This document shows, in pieces, positions 53,068 through 61,601 of a stretch of DNA of 64,000 nt. The notes under the pieces are model-generated. The model searched no databases and was not told the origin of the DNA. It saw only the letters and a list, made by a program, of their open reading frames with translations. Position numbers and translations under genes: made by a program. How positions within the stretch are numbered: position 1 is the stretch's first letter; each line of letters begins with the position of its first letter. The stretch lies in NCBI RefSeq assembly GCF_007830455.1, contig NZ_VLLB01000005.1, positions 124,001-188,000 of the forward strand, written 5' to 3'. The DNA is from Pseudoduganella lurida. Lineage in GTDB: Bacteria > Pseudomonadota > Gammaproteobacteria > Burkholderiales > Burkholderiaceae_D.

Positions 53068-54918
53068 ATGAAAAATCTCCTCACCAAACGTAACGAGATC
53101 GAGCAGATCCTGCTGGGTTTCAAGCGCACCTTCTATACCGTCGGCGCCTTCAGCGCGATCACCAATCTGCTGATGCTGGCGCCATCGCTGTACATGCTGC
53201 AGGTGTACGACCGGGTGCTGCAGAGCCGTAACGAATACACGTTGCTGATGCTCACGCTGCTGATGCTGGGCGCGTACATCCTGATGTCCACTCTGGAAAT
53301 GATGCGCAGCTTCGTGCTGATCCGCGTCGGCGCCAAGTTCGACATGCAGATGAACAAGCGCGTCTACACGGCCGCCTTCGAGCAGAACCTGAAGCGCGCC
53401 GGCACCAATGCCGGCCAGTCGCTGGCGGACCTGACGAACCTGCGCCAGTTCCTGACCGGGAACGCACTGTTCGCCTTCTTCGATGCGCCGTGGTTCCCTA
53501 TCTACCTGATCGTCATCTTCGTGTTCGAGCCGTCCCTCGGCCTGTTTGCCCTGGGCGGCACGGCCATCCTGGTGATCCTGGCGATCGTCAACGAAAAGGT
53601 CACGCGCAAGCCGCTGGCCGAGGCGAACGGCATGTCCATCGTGTCCGGCACGCTGGCCACCAACAACCTGCGCAATGCCGAAGTCATCGAGTCGATGGGC
53701 ATGCTGCCGAACCTGCAGAACCGCTGGTTCCGGCTGCACAGCAAGTTCCTGAACCTGCAGGCCGAAGCAAGCGAGAAGGCCGGCCTGATCGCCGCCATCA
53801 CCAAGTTCGTGCAGGTGTCGCTGCAGTCGCTGGTGCTGGGCTTTGGCGCGCTGCTGGTGCTCGAGAACAAAATGACGCCGGGCATGATGATTGCCGCGTC
53901 GATCCTCGTCGGCCGTGCGCTGGCGCCCGTGCAGCAGGTGATCGGCGTGTGGAAGAGCTGGTCCAGCACGCGCAGCGCCTACGAGCGCCTGACCAGCCTG
54001 CTGCAGACGAATCCGCAGCGCGAAGCCGGCATGGAACTGCCGAAGCCGACCGGCCACCTGGCCGTTGAAAACGTCTCCGCCGCGCCGCCGGGCGTCACCG
54101 TGCCGGTCGTGCGGGGCCTCAGCTTCGCGATTGCCGCCGGCGACGTGCTGGGCGTGGTGGGCCCGAGCGGTTCCGGCAAGTCCACGCTGGCGCGGCTGCT
54201 GGTGGGCGTGTGGCCGGCGCAGGTCGGCAAGGTGCGCCTCGATGGCGCCGACATCTATCACTGGAACAAGGCCGAGCTGGGCCCGCACCTGGGCTACCTG
54301 CCGCAGGATATCGAACTGTTCAGCGGCACGATTGCCGAGAACATCGCCCGCTTCGGTGAGGTGGATTCAGCCAAGGTCGTGGAAGCCGCCAAGCGCGCCA
54401 ATGTGCACGACATGATCCTGCACCTGCCGGCCGGCTACGACACGCAGCTGGGCGAGGGCGGTGCCGGCCTGTCCGGCGGCCAGAAGCAGCGCCTGGGCCT
54501 GGCCCGCGCGATGTATGGCGATCCGTCGCTGATCGTGCTGGACGAACCGAATTCGAACCTGGACGACGTGGGCGAAGCCGCGCTGGTGGCGGCCATCAAC
54601 GACCTGCGCCAGCGCGGCAAGACGATCGTGCTGATCACGCACCGCACCAGCGCGATCAGCGCCACCACCAAGCTGCTGGTGCTGCGCGACGGCGGCGCGG
54701 CCATGTTCGGCCCGACCCGCGAGGTGCTGAACGCCCTCAACGAAGCCAACCAGAAACAGCTGCAGACGCAGCAGGCACAACAACAGGCACAGCAGCAGGC
54801 CCGCGCGCAGGCGCAGGCCCAGGCCGAAGCCCAGGCGCGCGCCGCCGCTGGCGTCCCGCCGGTTCCGGCCGCACCGAAAGCTGCCGATGATGCCGCCACC
54901 GCACAGGAGCAAAAATGA
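53068..54918 (+). CDS. Type I secretion ABC transporter (PrtD/RsaD-like permease-ATPase)
   Basis: A 616-aa inner-membrane exporter. The transmembrane domain (about 20-300) begins [20 protein letters not shown] with the family motif [14 protein letters not shown] and [11 protein letters not shown]. The ATPase has Walker [15 protein letters not shown], signature [14 protein letters not shown], Walker [13 protein letters not shown] and switch His in VLITHR. There is no C39 peptidase domain, as expected for RTX and S-layer exporters. An unusual Gln/Ala-rich tail (about 560-600) ends the protein. ATGA overlap with the next gene. Confidence 0.93.
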   Translation: MKNLLTKRNEIEQILLGFKRTFYTVGAFSAITNLLMLAPSLYMLQVYDRVLQSRNEYTLLMLTLLMLGAYILMSTLEMMRSFVLIRVGAKFDMQMNKRVYTAAFEQNLKRAGTNAGQSLADLTNLRQFLTGNALFAFFDAPWFPIYLIVIFVFEPSLGLFALGGTAILVILAIVNEKVTRKPLAEANGMSIVSGTLATNNLRNAEVIESMGMLPNLQNRWFRLHSKFLNLQAEASEKAGLIAAITKFVQVSLQSLVLGFGALLVLENKMTPGMMIAASILVGRALAPVQQVIGVWKSWSSTRSAYERLTSLLQTNPQREAGMELPKPTGHLAVENVSAAPPGVTVPVVRGLSFAIAAGDVLGVVGPSGSGKSTLARLLVGVWPAQVGKVRLDGADIYHWNKAELGPHLGYLPQDIELFSGTIAENIARFGEVDSAKVVEAAKRANVHDMILHLPAGYDTQLGEGGAGLSGGQKQRLGLARAMYGDPSLIVLDEPNSNLDDVGEAALVAAINDLRQRGKTIVLITHRTSAISATTKLLVLRDGGAAMFGPTREVLNALNEANQKQLQTQQAQQQAQQQARAQAQAQAEAQARAAAGVPPVPAAPKAADDAATAQEQK

Positions 54919-56273
54919 GCGATCTGATTACCAGGACTGCACCAACGGACGTGATCAGCCATGACGTGAGTCCGCTGGTCGTCAATACCGACGCCTCGAA
55001 GTTCGCCCGCATCGGCTGGTTCGTCGTGATCTTCGGCGTGCTGGGCTTCATCCTGTGGGCCAGCTTCGCGCCGCTCGACAAGGGCGTGCCCATGTCCGGC
55101 TTCGTGTCGAAGGAAGGCAACCGCAAGGCGATCCAGCACCTGGCCGGCGGCATCGTCGACGACATCCTCGTCAAGGATGGCGACGTGGTCAAAAAGGGCC
55201 AGGTACTGGTGCGCATGAACAGCACGCAGGCCCGCTCGGCCGCCGAATCGACGCGCGCCCAGTACATCACCTCGCGCCTGATGGAAGCGCGCCTGCTGGC
55301 CGAACGCGATGGCAAGTCCAGCCTGGAATTCCCCGCCGCCCTGGAACAGTTCAAGAGCGACCCGCGCGTGATCGAAGGCTTCGAGCTGCAGAAGCAGCTG
55401 TTCTCGTCCCGCCGCATCTCGCTGCAGAGCGAGCTGGCCGCGGTGGACGAGAACATCGCCGGCCTGAAGGTGCAGATGAAGGGCCTGCAGGAATCGCGCG
55501 ACGCCAAGAAGGAACAGCTGGCGATCCTGAAGGAACAGCTGGACAATATGCGCGACCTGTCGAAGGAAGGCTACATCGCCCGCAACCGCATGCTCGACCA
55601 GGAGCGCACCTATGCGCAGCTGACCGGCATGATCTCGGAAGACATCGGCAATATCGGCCGTTCGCAGCGCCAGGTCACCGAACTCACGCTGCGCCGCATG
55701 CAGCGCGTGCAGGACTTCCAGAAGGAAGTGCGCGCCCAGCTGTCGGACACGCAGCGTGAAGCGGGTGCGCTGGAAAGCCGCATCCAGGGCCAGGACTACG
55801 ACCTGTCCAATACCGAAGTGCGCGCGCCCGTCGATGGCACGGTCGTCGCACTGAACGTGTTCACGCGCGGCGGCGTGGTCGGTTCCGGCGCGCGCATGAT
55901 GGATATCGTGCCCGCCAACGATCCGCTGGTGATCGAGGGCCAGCTGCCGGTGAACCTGGTGGACCGCGTGCACGACGGCCTGCCGGTGGAGCTGATCTTC
56001 TCGGCCTTCAATACCAACCGCACGCCGCACGTGCCGGGCGTGGTCACCACGGTCTCCGCCGACCGCACGGTGGACGAACGCACCGGCAATGCGTTCTACA
56101 AGGTGCGCGCCCACGTGTCGCCGGCGGGCCAGAAGATCATCGCCGAGAAGAAGCTCGACATCCAGTCCGGCATGCCGGTGGAGATGGTCGTCAAGACGGG
56201 TGAGCGCACGATGATGAGCTATCTGCTCAAGCCGATTTTCGATCGCGCCAAGTCCGCGATGTCGGAGGAATGA
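54915..56273 (+). CDS. HlyD/PrtE-family membrane fusion protein
   Basis: A 452-aa periplasmic adaptor of the type I system. A single membrane helix at about 33-55 ([22 protein letters not shown]) is followed by a lipoyl-like half ([20 protein letters not shown]), a long coiled-coil hairpin (about 110-290), the returning lipoyl half ([20 protein letters not shown]) and a beta-barrel end ([20 protein letters not shown]). The start overlaps the ABC gene, and the TolC-like gene follows after four bases. Confidence 0.93.
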   Translation: MSDLITRTAPTDVISHDVSPLVVNTDASKFARIGWFVVIFGVLGFILWASFAPLDKGVPMSGFVSKEGNRKAIQHLAGGIVDDILVKDGDVVKKGQVLVRMNSTQARSAAESTRAQYITSRLMEARLLAERDGKSSLEFPAALEQFKSDPRVIEGFELQKQLFSSRRISLQSELAAVDENIAGLKVQMKGLQESRDAKKEQLAILKEQLDNMRDLSKEGYIARNRMLDQERTYAQLTGMISEDIGNIGRSQRQVTELTLRRMQRVQDFQKEVRAQLSDTQREAGALESRIQGQDYDLSNTEVRAPVDGTVVALNVFTRGGVVGSGARMMDIVPANDPLVIEGQLPVNLVDRVHDGLPVELIFSAFNTNRTPHVPGVVTTVSADRTVDERTGNAFYKVRAHVSPAGQKIIAEKKLDIQSGMPVEMVVKTGERTMMSYLLKPIFDRAKSAMSEE

Positions 56274-56277
56274 TCTG

Positions 56278-57627
56278 ATGAAGTTCACCAATACCAGGCT
56301 GCGTGGTGCGCTGGCTGCCGCCCTGCTGGCGGGCTTCGGTGCCGCATCGGCGCCGGCCAGCGCGCTGGGCCTGATGCAGGCTTACCAGGCCGCGCTGGCC
56401 AACGACCCCACGTTCCGCGAGGCCGTGCAGGATGCGGCGGCAGGCCGCGAGAACCGCATCATCGGGCGCGCCAACCTGCTGCCCAATGTATCCGCCAACT
56501 ACGGCGCCAACAAGAACTTCGCGGACCTGGTGGTCACGACCCAGCAGGGCCAGCGCGTGCCGAGCGAGCCGGAATACATCAGCCGTACCGCCAGCGTGCA
56601 GCTGCGCCAGCCGTTGTTCAACCTGGATGCGCTGGCCCGCTACAAGCAGGGCAACGCCCAGGCCAACTACAGCGAAGAGCAGTTCCGCCTGCGCGGCCAT
56701 GAGCTGATCCTGCGCGTGGTCTCGGCCTATGTCGACGCGCTGTTCGCGCGCGAGCAGGTACGCCTGAGCAAAGTGCAGCGCGATATGTATGCCGAGCAGC
56801 GCGCCGTCAACGACCGCCTGTTCACGGGCGGCGAGGGCACGAAGACGGACATGCTGGAGACCCAGGCACGCCTGGACCTGTCCGAAGCGCAGCTGCTGGA
56901 AGCGCAGGACAACGAGCAGGCGGCCCTGGCCACGCTGTCCGGCGTGGTGGGCCAGCCGGTCGAAGGGCTGGACGAACTGGCCGAGCGCTTCCGCATCGCG
57001 CCGCTGCCGGAAGGCGGCTACGAACAGTGGCGCAAACTGGCCTTCGACAACAACCCGGACCTGGTGAGCCAGACGTTCGCGATCGAGGCAGCGCAGCAGG
57101 AAGTCAACCGCAGCAAGGCCGGCCATTATCCGCGCGTGGACATGGTGGCCAGCGTGAGCAAGAACACGGCGGAAACGCTCAATACCTACAACCAGGAATC
57201 GAAGAACCGCGCGATCGGCATCCAGGTCAACGTGCCGATCTATGCGGGCGGCCAGATCAGCGCCGTCAGCCGCCAGTCCGTCGCCGGGCTGGAAAAGGCC
57301 CGTGCCGAATACCAGGTCAAGACGGACAAGATCACCGTCGAACTGAAGAAGCAGTATGCCGCGGTCACGAGCAGCACGGCGCGCATCCAGGCGCTGGACA
57401 AGGCGGTGATTTCCGCGAAACTGCTGGTGACGGCCACCACCCAAAGCATCCGCGGCGGCGTGCGCATCAACCTCGACCTGCTGAATGCGCAGCAGACGCT
57501 GTTCACCAGCGAGCGCGACCTGGCGCAGGCGCGTTACAACTACCTGTTGGCGAAGCTGCGGTTGCGCGCCGCGGCCGGTACGCTGGGCGATGAGGATGTG
57601 CGGGACATGGCTTCGTACTTCCGCTGA
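56278..57627 (+). CDS. TolC-family outer-membrane channel of the type I system
   Basis: A 449-aa outer-membrane efflux protein with signal peptide MKFTNTRLRGALAAALLAGF, cleaved near SALG. The TolC pattern appears twice (LMQAYQAALANDPTFREAVQ and YEQWRKLAFDNNPDLVSQTF), with NVPIYAGGQISAVSRQS in the second half. It completes the ABC-adaptor-channel set. A terminator follows at 57650. Confidence 0.93.
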   Translation: MKFTNTRLRGALAAALLAGFGAASAPASALGLMQAYQAALANDPTFREAVQDAAAGRENRIIGRANLLPNVSANYGANKNFADLVVTTQQGQRVPSEPEYISRTASVQLRQPLFNLDALARYKQGNAQANYSEEQFRLRGHELILRVVSAYVDALFAREQVRLSKVQRDMYAEQRAVNDRLFTGGEGTKTDMLETQARLDLSEAQLLEAQDNEQAALATLSGVVGQPVEGLDELAERFRIAPLPEGGYEQWRKLAFDNNPDLVSQTFAIEAAQQEVNRSKAGHYPRVDMVASVSKNTAETLNTYNQESKNRAIGIQVNVPIYAGGQISAVSRQSVAGLEKARAEYQVKTDKITVELKKQYAAVTSSTARIQALDKAVISAKLLVTATTQSIRGGVRINLDLLNAQQTLFTSERDLAQARYNYLLAKLRLRAAAGTLGDEDVRDMASYFR

Positions 57628-57649
57628 TGCGGGCGTTGCGCTGTTAAAG

Positions 57650-57681
57650 AACCCCGGCAGCTCGCGTTGCCGGGGTTTTTG
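57650..57681 (+). terminator. Rho-independent terminator of the type I secretion operon
   Basis: Stem AACCCCGGCA/TGCCGGGGTT with an eight-base loop and T-run. The remaining sequence up to 57858 holds nothing recognised. Confidence 0.92.
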
Positions 57682-57858
57682 TTTGGTTGCGCGAGGGCGG
57701 TGCGTGCCGGGCTGCCGGCACCGGGCGGCCGCGATGGGTGGCTGGCACGCTGCAGACCGCCGCATCCTCCGCACCGCAGTTCTCGCGTGCCGCAACCCGT
57801 CGCACCGTGCGCACACGGTGCTGAGGGCTGCAGACTATCGCAGCATGCGCCCCTTGGC

Positions 57859-58956
57859 TTACGGCGCCGTGGCCGCGCCATACGCGCCAGCCTGGCCCTT
57901 CGAAAACCGGCTCCCCAGCCGCTTGCCCAGCGCATTGGTCGGCCCCTCGACCGCCTTGTGCACCAGCCATGCCAGGCCGATGGTGGCGGCCATCGTCACC
58001 AGTACCGCGGCGCCGAACGGCAGGCCGCGGTGCATCAGCACCTTCAGCAGGCTGTAGCCGAACAGCGGATGCACGCAGTACAGCGGGTAGCTGATGCTGG
58101 CGAGGAAATCGAGCACGCGGCGCTGGCGGAACGCGCCGCGCCAGCGGTAGCACAGGCCGAACACCAGCACGGCGCTGTAGTACCACACCGTCACCCACGG
58201 GAACTGGCCGGGCTGGGGACCGAAGGCCCAGGTGCCGGTGAAGGCGGCCAGTACCAGCAGCACGCGGGCGTACAGTGCGCCGGTCGACAGCTGGCCGGTG
58301 GCGTGGTGATGGAACTGGGTGCCGGCCACCATGAAGGTCAGGTAATTGGCCTCCATCGCCAGCAGCGTGCCGTGGCCGGAATGCTGGTGCCACGCGGTGG
58401 CCAGCAGCGCGCCGCCCAGCAGCGCCAGCAGCCAGCCCAGGCCCGGGCGCAGCAGCGCCATGGGTACCAGCGCCGCCAGCAGGTAGAACTTCAGCTCGAT
58501 GGAGAGCGTCCAGTTGACTTCGTCGAGCGTGGGCACGCCCAGCAGGTTGTGCACCAGTGCCGCATTGGCGGCGTAGTCGTGCCAGGTGAACGGAAATGGC
58601 TGCTGCCAGTAGCGCGCGTTCAGCCACACGGCCAGCAGGCCCAGCCCCAGGCAGCAGGCATAGGTGGGGAAGATGCGGAAGAAGCGGTTGACGAGGAAGC
58701 CCGCGCGCGACAGGCGCCGCAGGCTGAAGGGAATCACGAAGCCGCTGATCAGGAAGAACACGGCCACGCCGGTGGGGCCCTGGTAGGGCAGCTCGAAGGC
58801 CCGCACCCAGGGGGGCGGCGTGAAGCCTAGGTCGGGCGACGCCGTCATGCGGCCGATCATCGGCTGTGCCGCGAAATAGACGCCGAAGTAGTGCGCCATC
58901 ATCACCAGCAGCGCCGCGATGCCGCGCAGCTGGTTGGCGAAGATGAAGCGGTCCAC
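57859..58956 (-). CDS. Acyltransferase 3 family membrane protein
   Basis: A 365-aa protein with about ten helices and the acyltransferase-3 signature: NQLRGIAALLVMMAHYFGVY with the catalytic His in the first helix, then GPTGVAVFFLISGFVIPFSL and RRLSRAGFLVNRFFRIFPTY. WTLSIELKFYLLAALVP is the conserved helix with Glu. It probably moves acetyl or similar groups onto a cell-surface polysaccharide. It begins four bases after the stop of trhO on the same strand. Confidence 0.88.
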   Translation of the reverse strand: MDRFIFANQLRGIAALLVMMAHYFGVYFAAQPMIGRMTASPDLGFTPPPWVRAFELPYQGPTGVAVFFLISGFVIPFSLRRLSRAGFLVNRFFRIFPTYACCLGLGLLAVWLNARYWQQPFPFTWHDYAANAALVHNLLGVPTLDEVNWTLSIELKFYLLAALVPMALLRPGLGWLLALLGGALLATAWHQHSGHGTLLAMEANYLTFMVAGTQFHHHATGQLSTGALYARVLLVLAAFTGTWAFGPQPGQFPWVTVWYYSAVLVFGLCYRWRGAFRQRRVLDFLASISYPLYCVHPLFGYSLLKVLMHRGLPFGAAVLVTMAATIGLAWLVHKAVEGPTNALGKRLGSRFSKGQAGAYGAATAP

Positions 58957-58960
58957 GCCG

Positions 58961-59884
58961 TCAGGCCGGCTGGCTGGCGGGGGCTTCGGGCCGGTCGGCC
59001 GGCTGGTCCGCGCAATGCGGGCAGGAGACTTCGTACACGTACTGCGGGGAGAGCTGCTGGCGCGGCGTGACCACGGCTCGGCACGCGAAGCACTGCACGG
59101 TCTCGGTCGGCTGCAGCTGCGGGTTCAGCGCGGTGCGGTAGTCGAACACGAAGCAATCGCCCGTGTAGTGCGCGCCGCCCACTTCCTCGAAATACTTCAG
59201 GATGCCGCCTTCGAGCTGGTAGACATTGTCGTAGCCGATGTTCTGCATGTGGATGGCGGCCTTCTCGCAGCGGATGCCGCCGGTGCAGAACGTGACCACC
59301 GTCTTGCCGTCGAAATCGGCCTTGTGCTTCTCGATCACCTGCGGGAACTCGGTGAACTTGGCGATGCGGTAGTCCACCGTGTTGTCGAACGTTCCCACGT
59401 CCACCTCGAAGTCGTTGCGGGTATCGACCATCACCACCGGCTTGCCCGTGTCGTCATGGCCCTGGTCCAGCCAGCGCTTCAGCGTCTTCGCCTCGACGAA
59501 CGGTGCGCGGCCTTCTTCCGGCTTGATCAGCGGCATGCGCATGGTGATGATCTCGCTCTTGATCTTCACCAGCATGCGCTTGTGCGACTGTTCGGCCGAC
59601 AGGCTTTCCTTCACCTCGATATCGGCGAAGCGGGGATCCTCGCGCAGCCAGGCCAGGTACTCGTCGATGTGGGCGCGCGTACCGGACAGGAACATGTTGA
59701 TGCCTTCGGGCGTCAGCAGGATCGTGCCGCGCAGGCCGAGGCGGGCGCAGATATCCTGGAAGCGCGGGCGCTGCGCTTCGGTGTCGTCGAAGGTGATGAA
59801 CTTGTAGGCGGCGATGTTGACGAAGGCCGGTTCCCCGCCCGTGACAGGAGCGGCGGCAGCGTGGGTTGGTGTGGCGTTGGACAT
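58961..59884 (-). CDS. trhO: tRNA uridine(34) 5-hydroxylase TrhO (rhodanese-like, YceA)
   Basis: A 307-aa cytoplasmic enzyme that hydroxylates wobble uridine using O2. The N-terminal domain has [18 protein letters not shown]. The rhodanese-like domain has [20 protein letters not shown] and the active Cys loop [16 protein letters not shown]-terminal Cys pairs (CFACRAVV and CPHCADQP) could bind zinc. The prenephenate-dependent TrhP system is unrelated. It is divergent from the acyltransferase at 59964. Confidence 0.9.
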   Translation of the reverse strand: MSNATPTHAAAAPVTGGEPAFVNIAAYKFITFDDTEAQRPRFQDICARLGLRGTILLTPEGINMFLSGTRAHIDEYLAWLREDPRFADIEVKESLSAEQSHKRMLVKIKSEIITMRMPLIKPEEGRAPFVEAKTLKRWLDQGHDDTGKPVVMVDTRNDFEVDVGTFDNTVDYRIAKFTEFPQVIEKHKADFDGKTVVTFCTGGIRCEKAAIHMQNIGYDNVYQLEGGILKYFEEVGGAHYTGDCFVFDYRTALNPQLQPTETVQCFACRAVVTPRQQLSPQYVYEVSCPHCADQPADRPEAPASQPA

Positions 59885-59963
59885 GATAATTCAGTACAGT
59901 GGGAAGCCTCCATTATAAAGCACGGCCGTCGCTGCAAGCGCCAGGCCGGCCCGCCGCCAGCCG

Positions 59964-61067
59964 ATGAAATCGCTCAATATCGCCTACAACCCGCGCATCG
60001 ACCAGCTCCGCTGGCTGGCCGCGCTGATCGTCTTCCTGTTCCATTTTCATATCGAAGCGCGTGGCCACGGCGCGCCGCCGCTGGCCGGTTCCTGGTGGGG
60101 CATCGTCACGGAAGGGCAGACCGGCGTGGGGCTGTTCTTCACATTGTCCGGCTTCCTGTTCATGCAGATCGCGCAGCACCAGAAGACCATCGTGTACAGT
60201 GATTTCCTGCGCAACCGCATCCTGCGCATCATGCCGCTGTTCCTGGTGGTGTTCCTGCTTGCCACGTCGATCGGGCGCGACCGCTTCCAGCCGCAGGATG
60301 TGCTGTACCTGCTCACGACGAATCTCGGCAATTCGCCCACGTCGGCCAGTGTCGTGACGGGCGCCGCCTGGTGCATCTCGCTGGAGTTCCTGTTCTACCT
60401 GGTGTTCCCGTTCATCGCGCGCTTCACGCTGGAGCAGGGGCCGCGCTACCTGGTGCGCCTGCTGGTGCTGATGCTGCTGTTCAAGCTTGCCGCATATGGC
60501 GAGAACGGGCGCAGCACGCTGATGTACTTCAGCACCTTCGTCGGCCGCTTCGACCAGTTCCTGGTGGGGATGCTCGCCGCCACGCTGTACCCGCGCGTGC
60601 AGCCGTGGCTGGAACGGCACGCGGCCTGGCTGGCGCCGCTGGCCCTGTTCCTGGCGGTGGCCAATACGGCACTGCAGGCCCGCGTGGCCCCGTTCGGCGA
60701 CACGCATGCGCCGTTCTGGATCACCTGGTCGCTGCAGGAAAGCGTGGTGTGGGCGGGGGTGATCGTGGCGTGGGTGTCGCTGCGGCGCGCGCTGCCGGGC
60801 TGGCTGGAACGGGCGCTGTGCCATGGCGGCAAGGTGAGCTTTTCCTTCTACCTGCTGCATGCGGCGGTGATCCACACGCTGGGCCGCACGTTTGGGCTGC
60901 CGGCACTGACCGGCAATGCGGCGGCCGATACGGTGCTGCTGGGGATACTCGTGTATGCGCTCACGTGGGCGATCGCCACGCTCTCCTACCGCACGGTCGA
61001 GGAGCCGTTCCTGCGCATGCGGCGCAGCTACGGCGTGGCGGAAGGGGTGCCGCGCAGCAGCATGTAG
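59964..61067 (+). CDS. Acyltransferase 3 family membrane protein (second)
   Basis: A 367-aa polytopic protein. Signature segments: YNPRIDQLRWLAALIVFLFH, GQTGVGLFFTLSGFLFMQIA, RNRILRIMPLFLVVFLLATS and AAWCISLEFLFYLVFPFIAR. It is clearly paralogous in type to the protein at 57859 but not a near duplicate. Its last 13 codons overlap the convergent gtrA-like gene. The role is probably O-acylation of surface glycans. Confidence 0.88.
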   Translation: MKSLNIAYNPRIDQLRWLAALIVFLFHFHIEARGHGAPPLAGSWWGIVTEGQTGVGLFFTLSGFLFMQIAQHQKTIVYSDFLRNRILRIMPLFLVVFLLATSIGRDRFQPQDVLYLLTTNLGNSPTSASVVTGAAWCISLEFLFYLVFPFIARFTLEQGPRYLVRLLVLMLLFKLAAYGENGRSTLMYFSTFVGRFDQFLVGMLAATLYPRVQPWLERHAAWLAPLALFLAVANTALQARVAPFGDTHAPFWITWSLQESVVWAGVIVAWVSLRRALPGWLERALCHGGKVSFSFYLLHAAVIHTLGRTFGLPALTGNAAADTVLLGILVYALTWAIATLSYRTVEEPFLRMRRSYGVAEGVPRSSM

Positions 61068-61432
61068 CGGTTCAGCAGGAACGAGACAGGGATCATCACC
61101 ACGCTCACGATCAGCGGCGCGACCGTCGCCGGCACGTGCAGCCATTCGACCAGCACGGCCAGCATGGGCGCCGAAATGAAGTACTGCACGATGTAGATGG
61201 CCGGATAGGCCAGGAACGTGCGCCACGCCAGCCGGGTGCGGAACACGAACAGCGTGTTCAGGCAGTAGGCGCCCACCACGCCGGCCACGAACGCCAGGAA
61301 ATAGGCCACCTGGTACGGCAGCACGAGTTGCAGCAGCAGGTACAGCAGATAGCCGCCCAGCGTGTTGACGGCACCCGCGACGAGAAAGCGCAATTGCGGG
61401 GCGTAGCGGAGGGCGAACGTGCGGACTGGCAT
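61028..61432 (-). CDS. GtrA family membrane protein
   Basis: A 134-aa four-helix protein with the GtrA pattern: LRFLVAGAVNTLGGYLLYLL near the N-terminus, then GVVGAYCLNTLFVFRTRL and IPVSFLLNRYMLL at the end. GtrA proteins are thought to flip polyprenyl-phosphate sugars. No gtrB is adjacent here; the GtrB-like gene of this window is at 32506. Convergent 40-base overlap with the acyltransferase gene. Confidence 0.9.
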   Translation of the reverse strand: MPVRTFALRYAPQLRFLVAGAVNTLGGYLLYLLLQLVLPYQVAYFLAFVAGVVGAYCLNTLFVFRTRLAWRTFLAYPAIYIVQYFISAPMLAVLVEWLHVPATVAPLIVSVVMIPVSFLLNRYMLLRGTPSATP

Positions 61433-61601
61433 GGGAATCGGTGCGGGATGGCGGAGCAGCCGACATTATAGAGCAGGCCGGCGCCGGTCCCGCTGGCTGG
61501 CCGACGTGCGCGCGGAAGGGGAAAACTAAGCCGGCAGTGATTGGCCGGCCGGCGTTAAAATAGCAGGTCCACCCGCATCACCAGCCACCGAGCGTTAGCA
61601 T

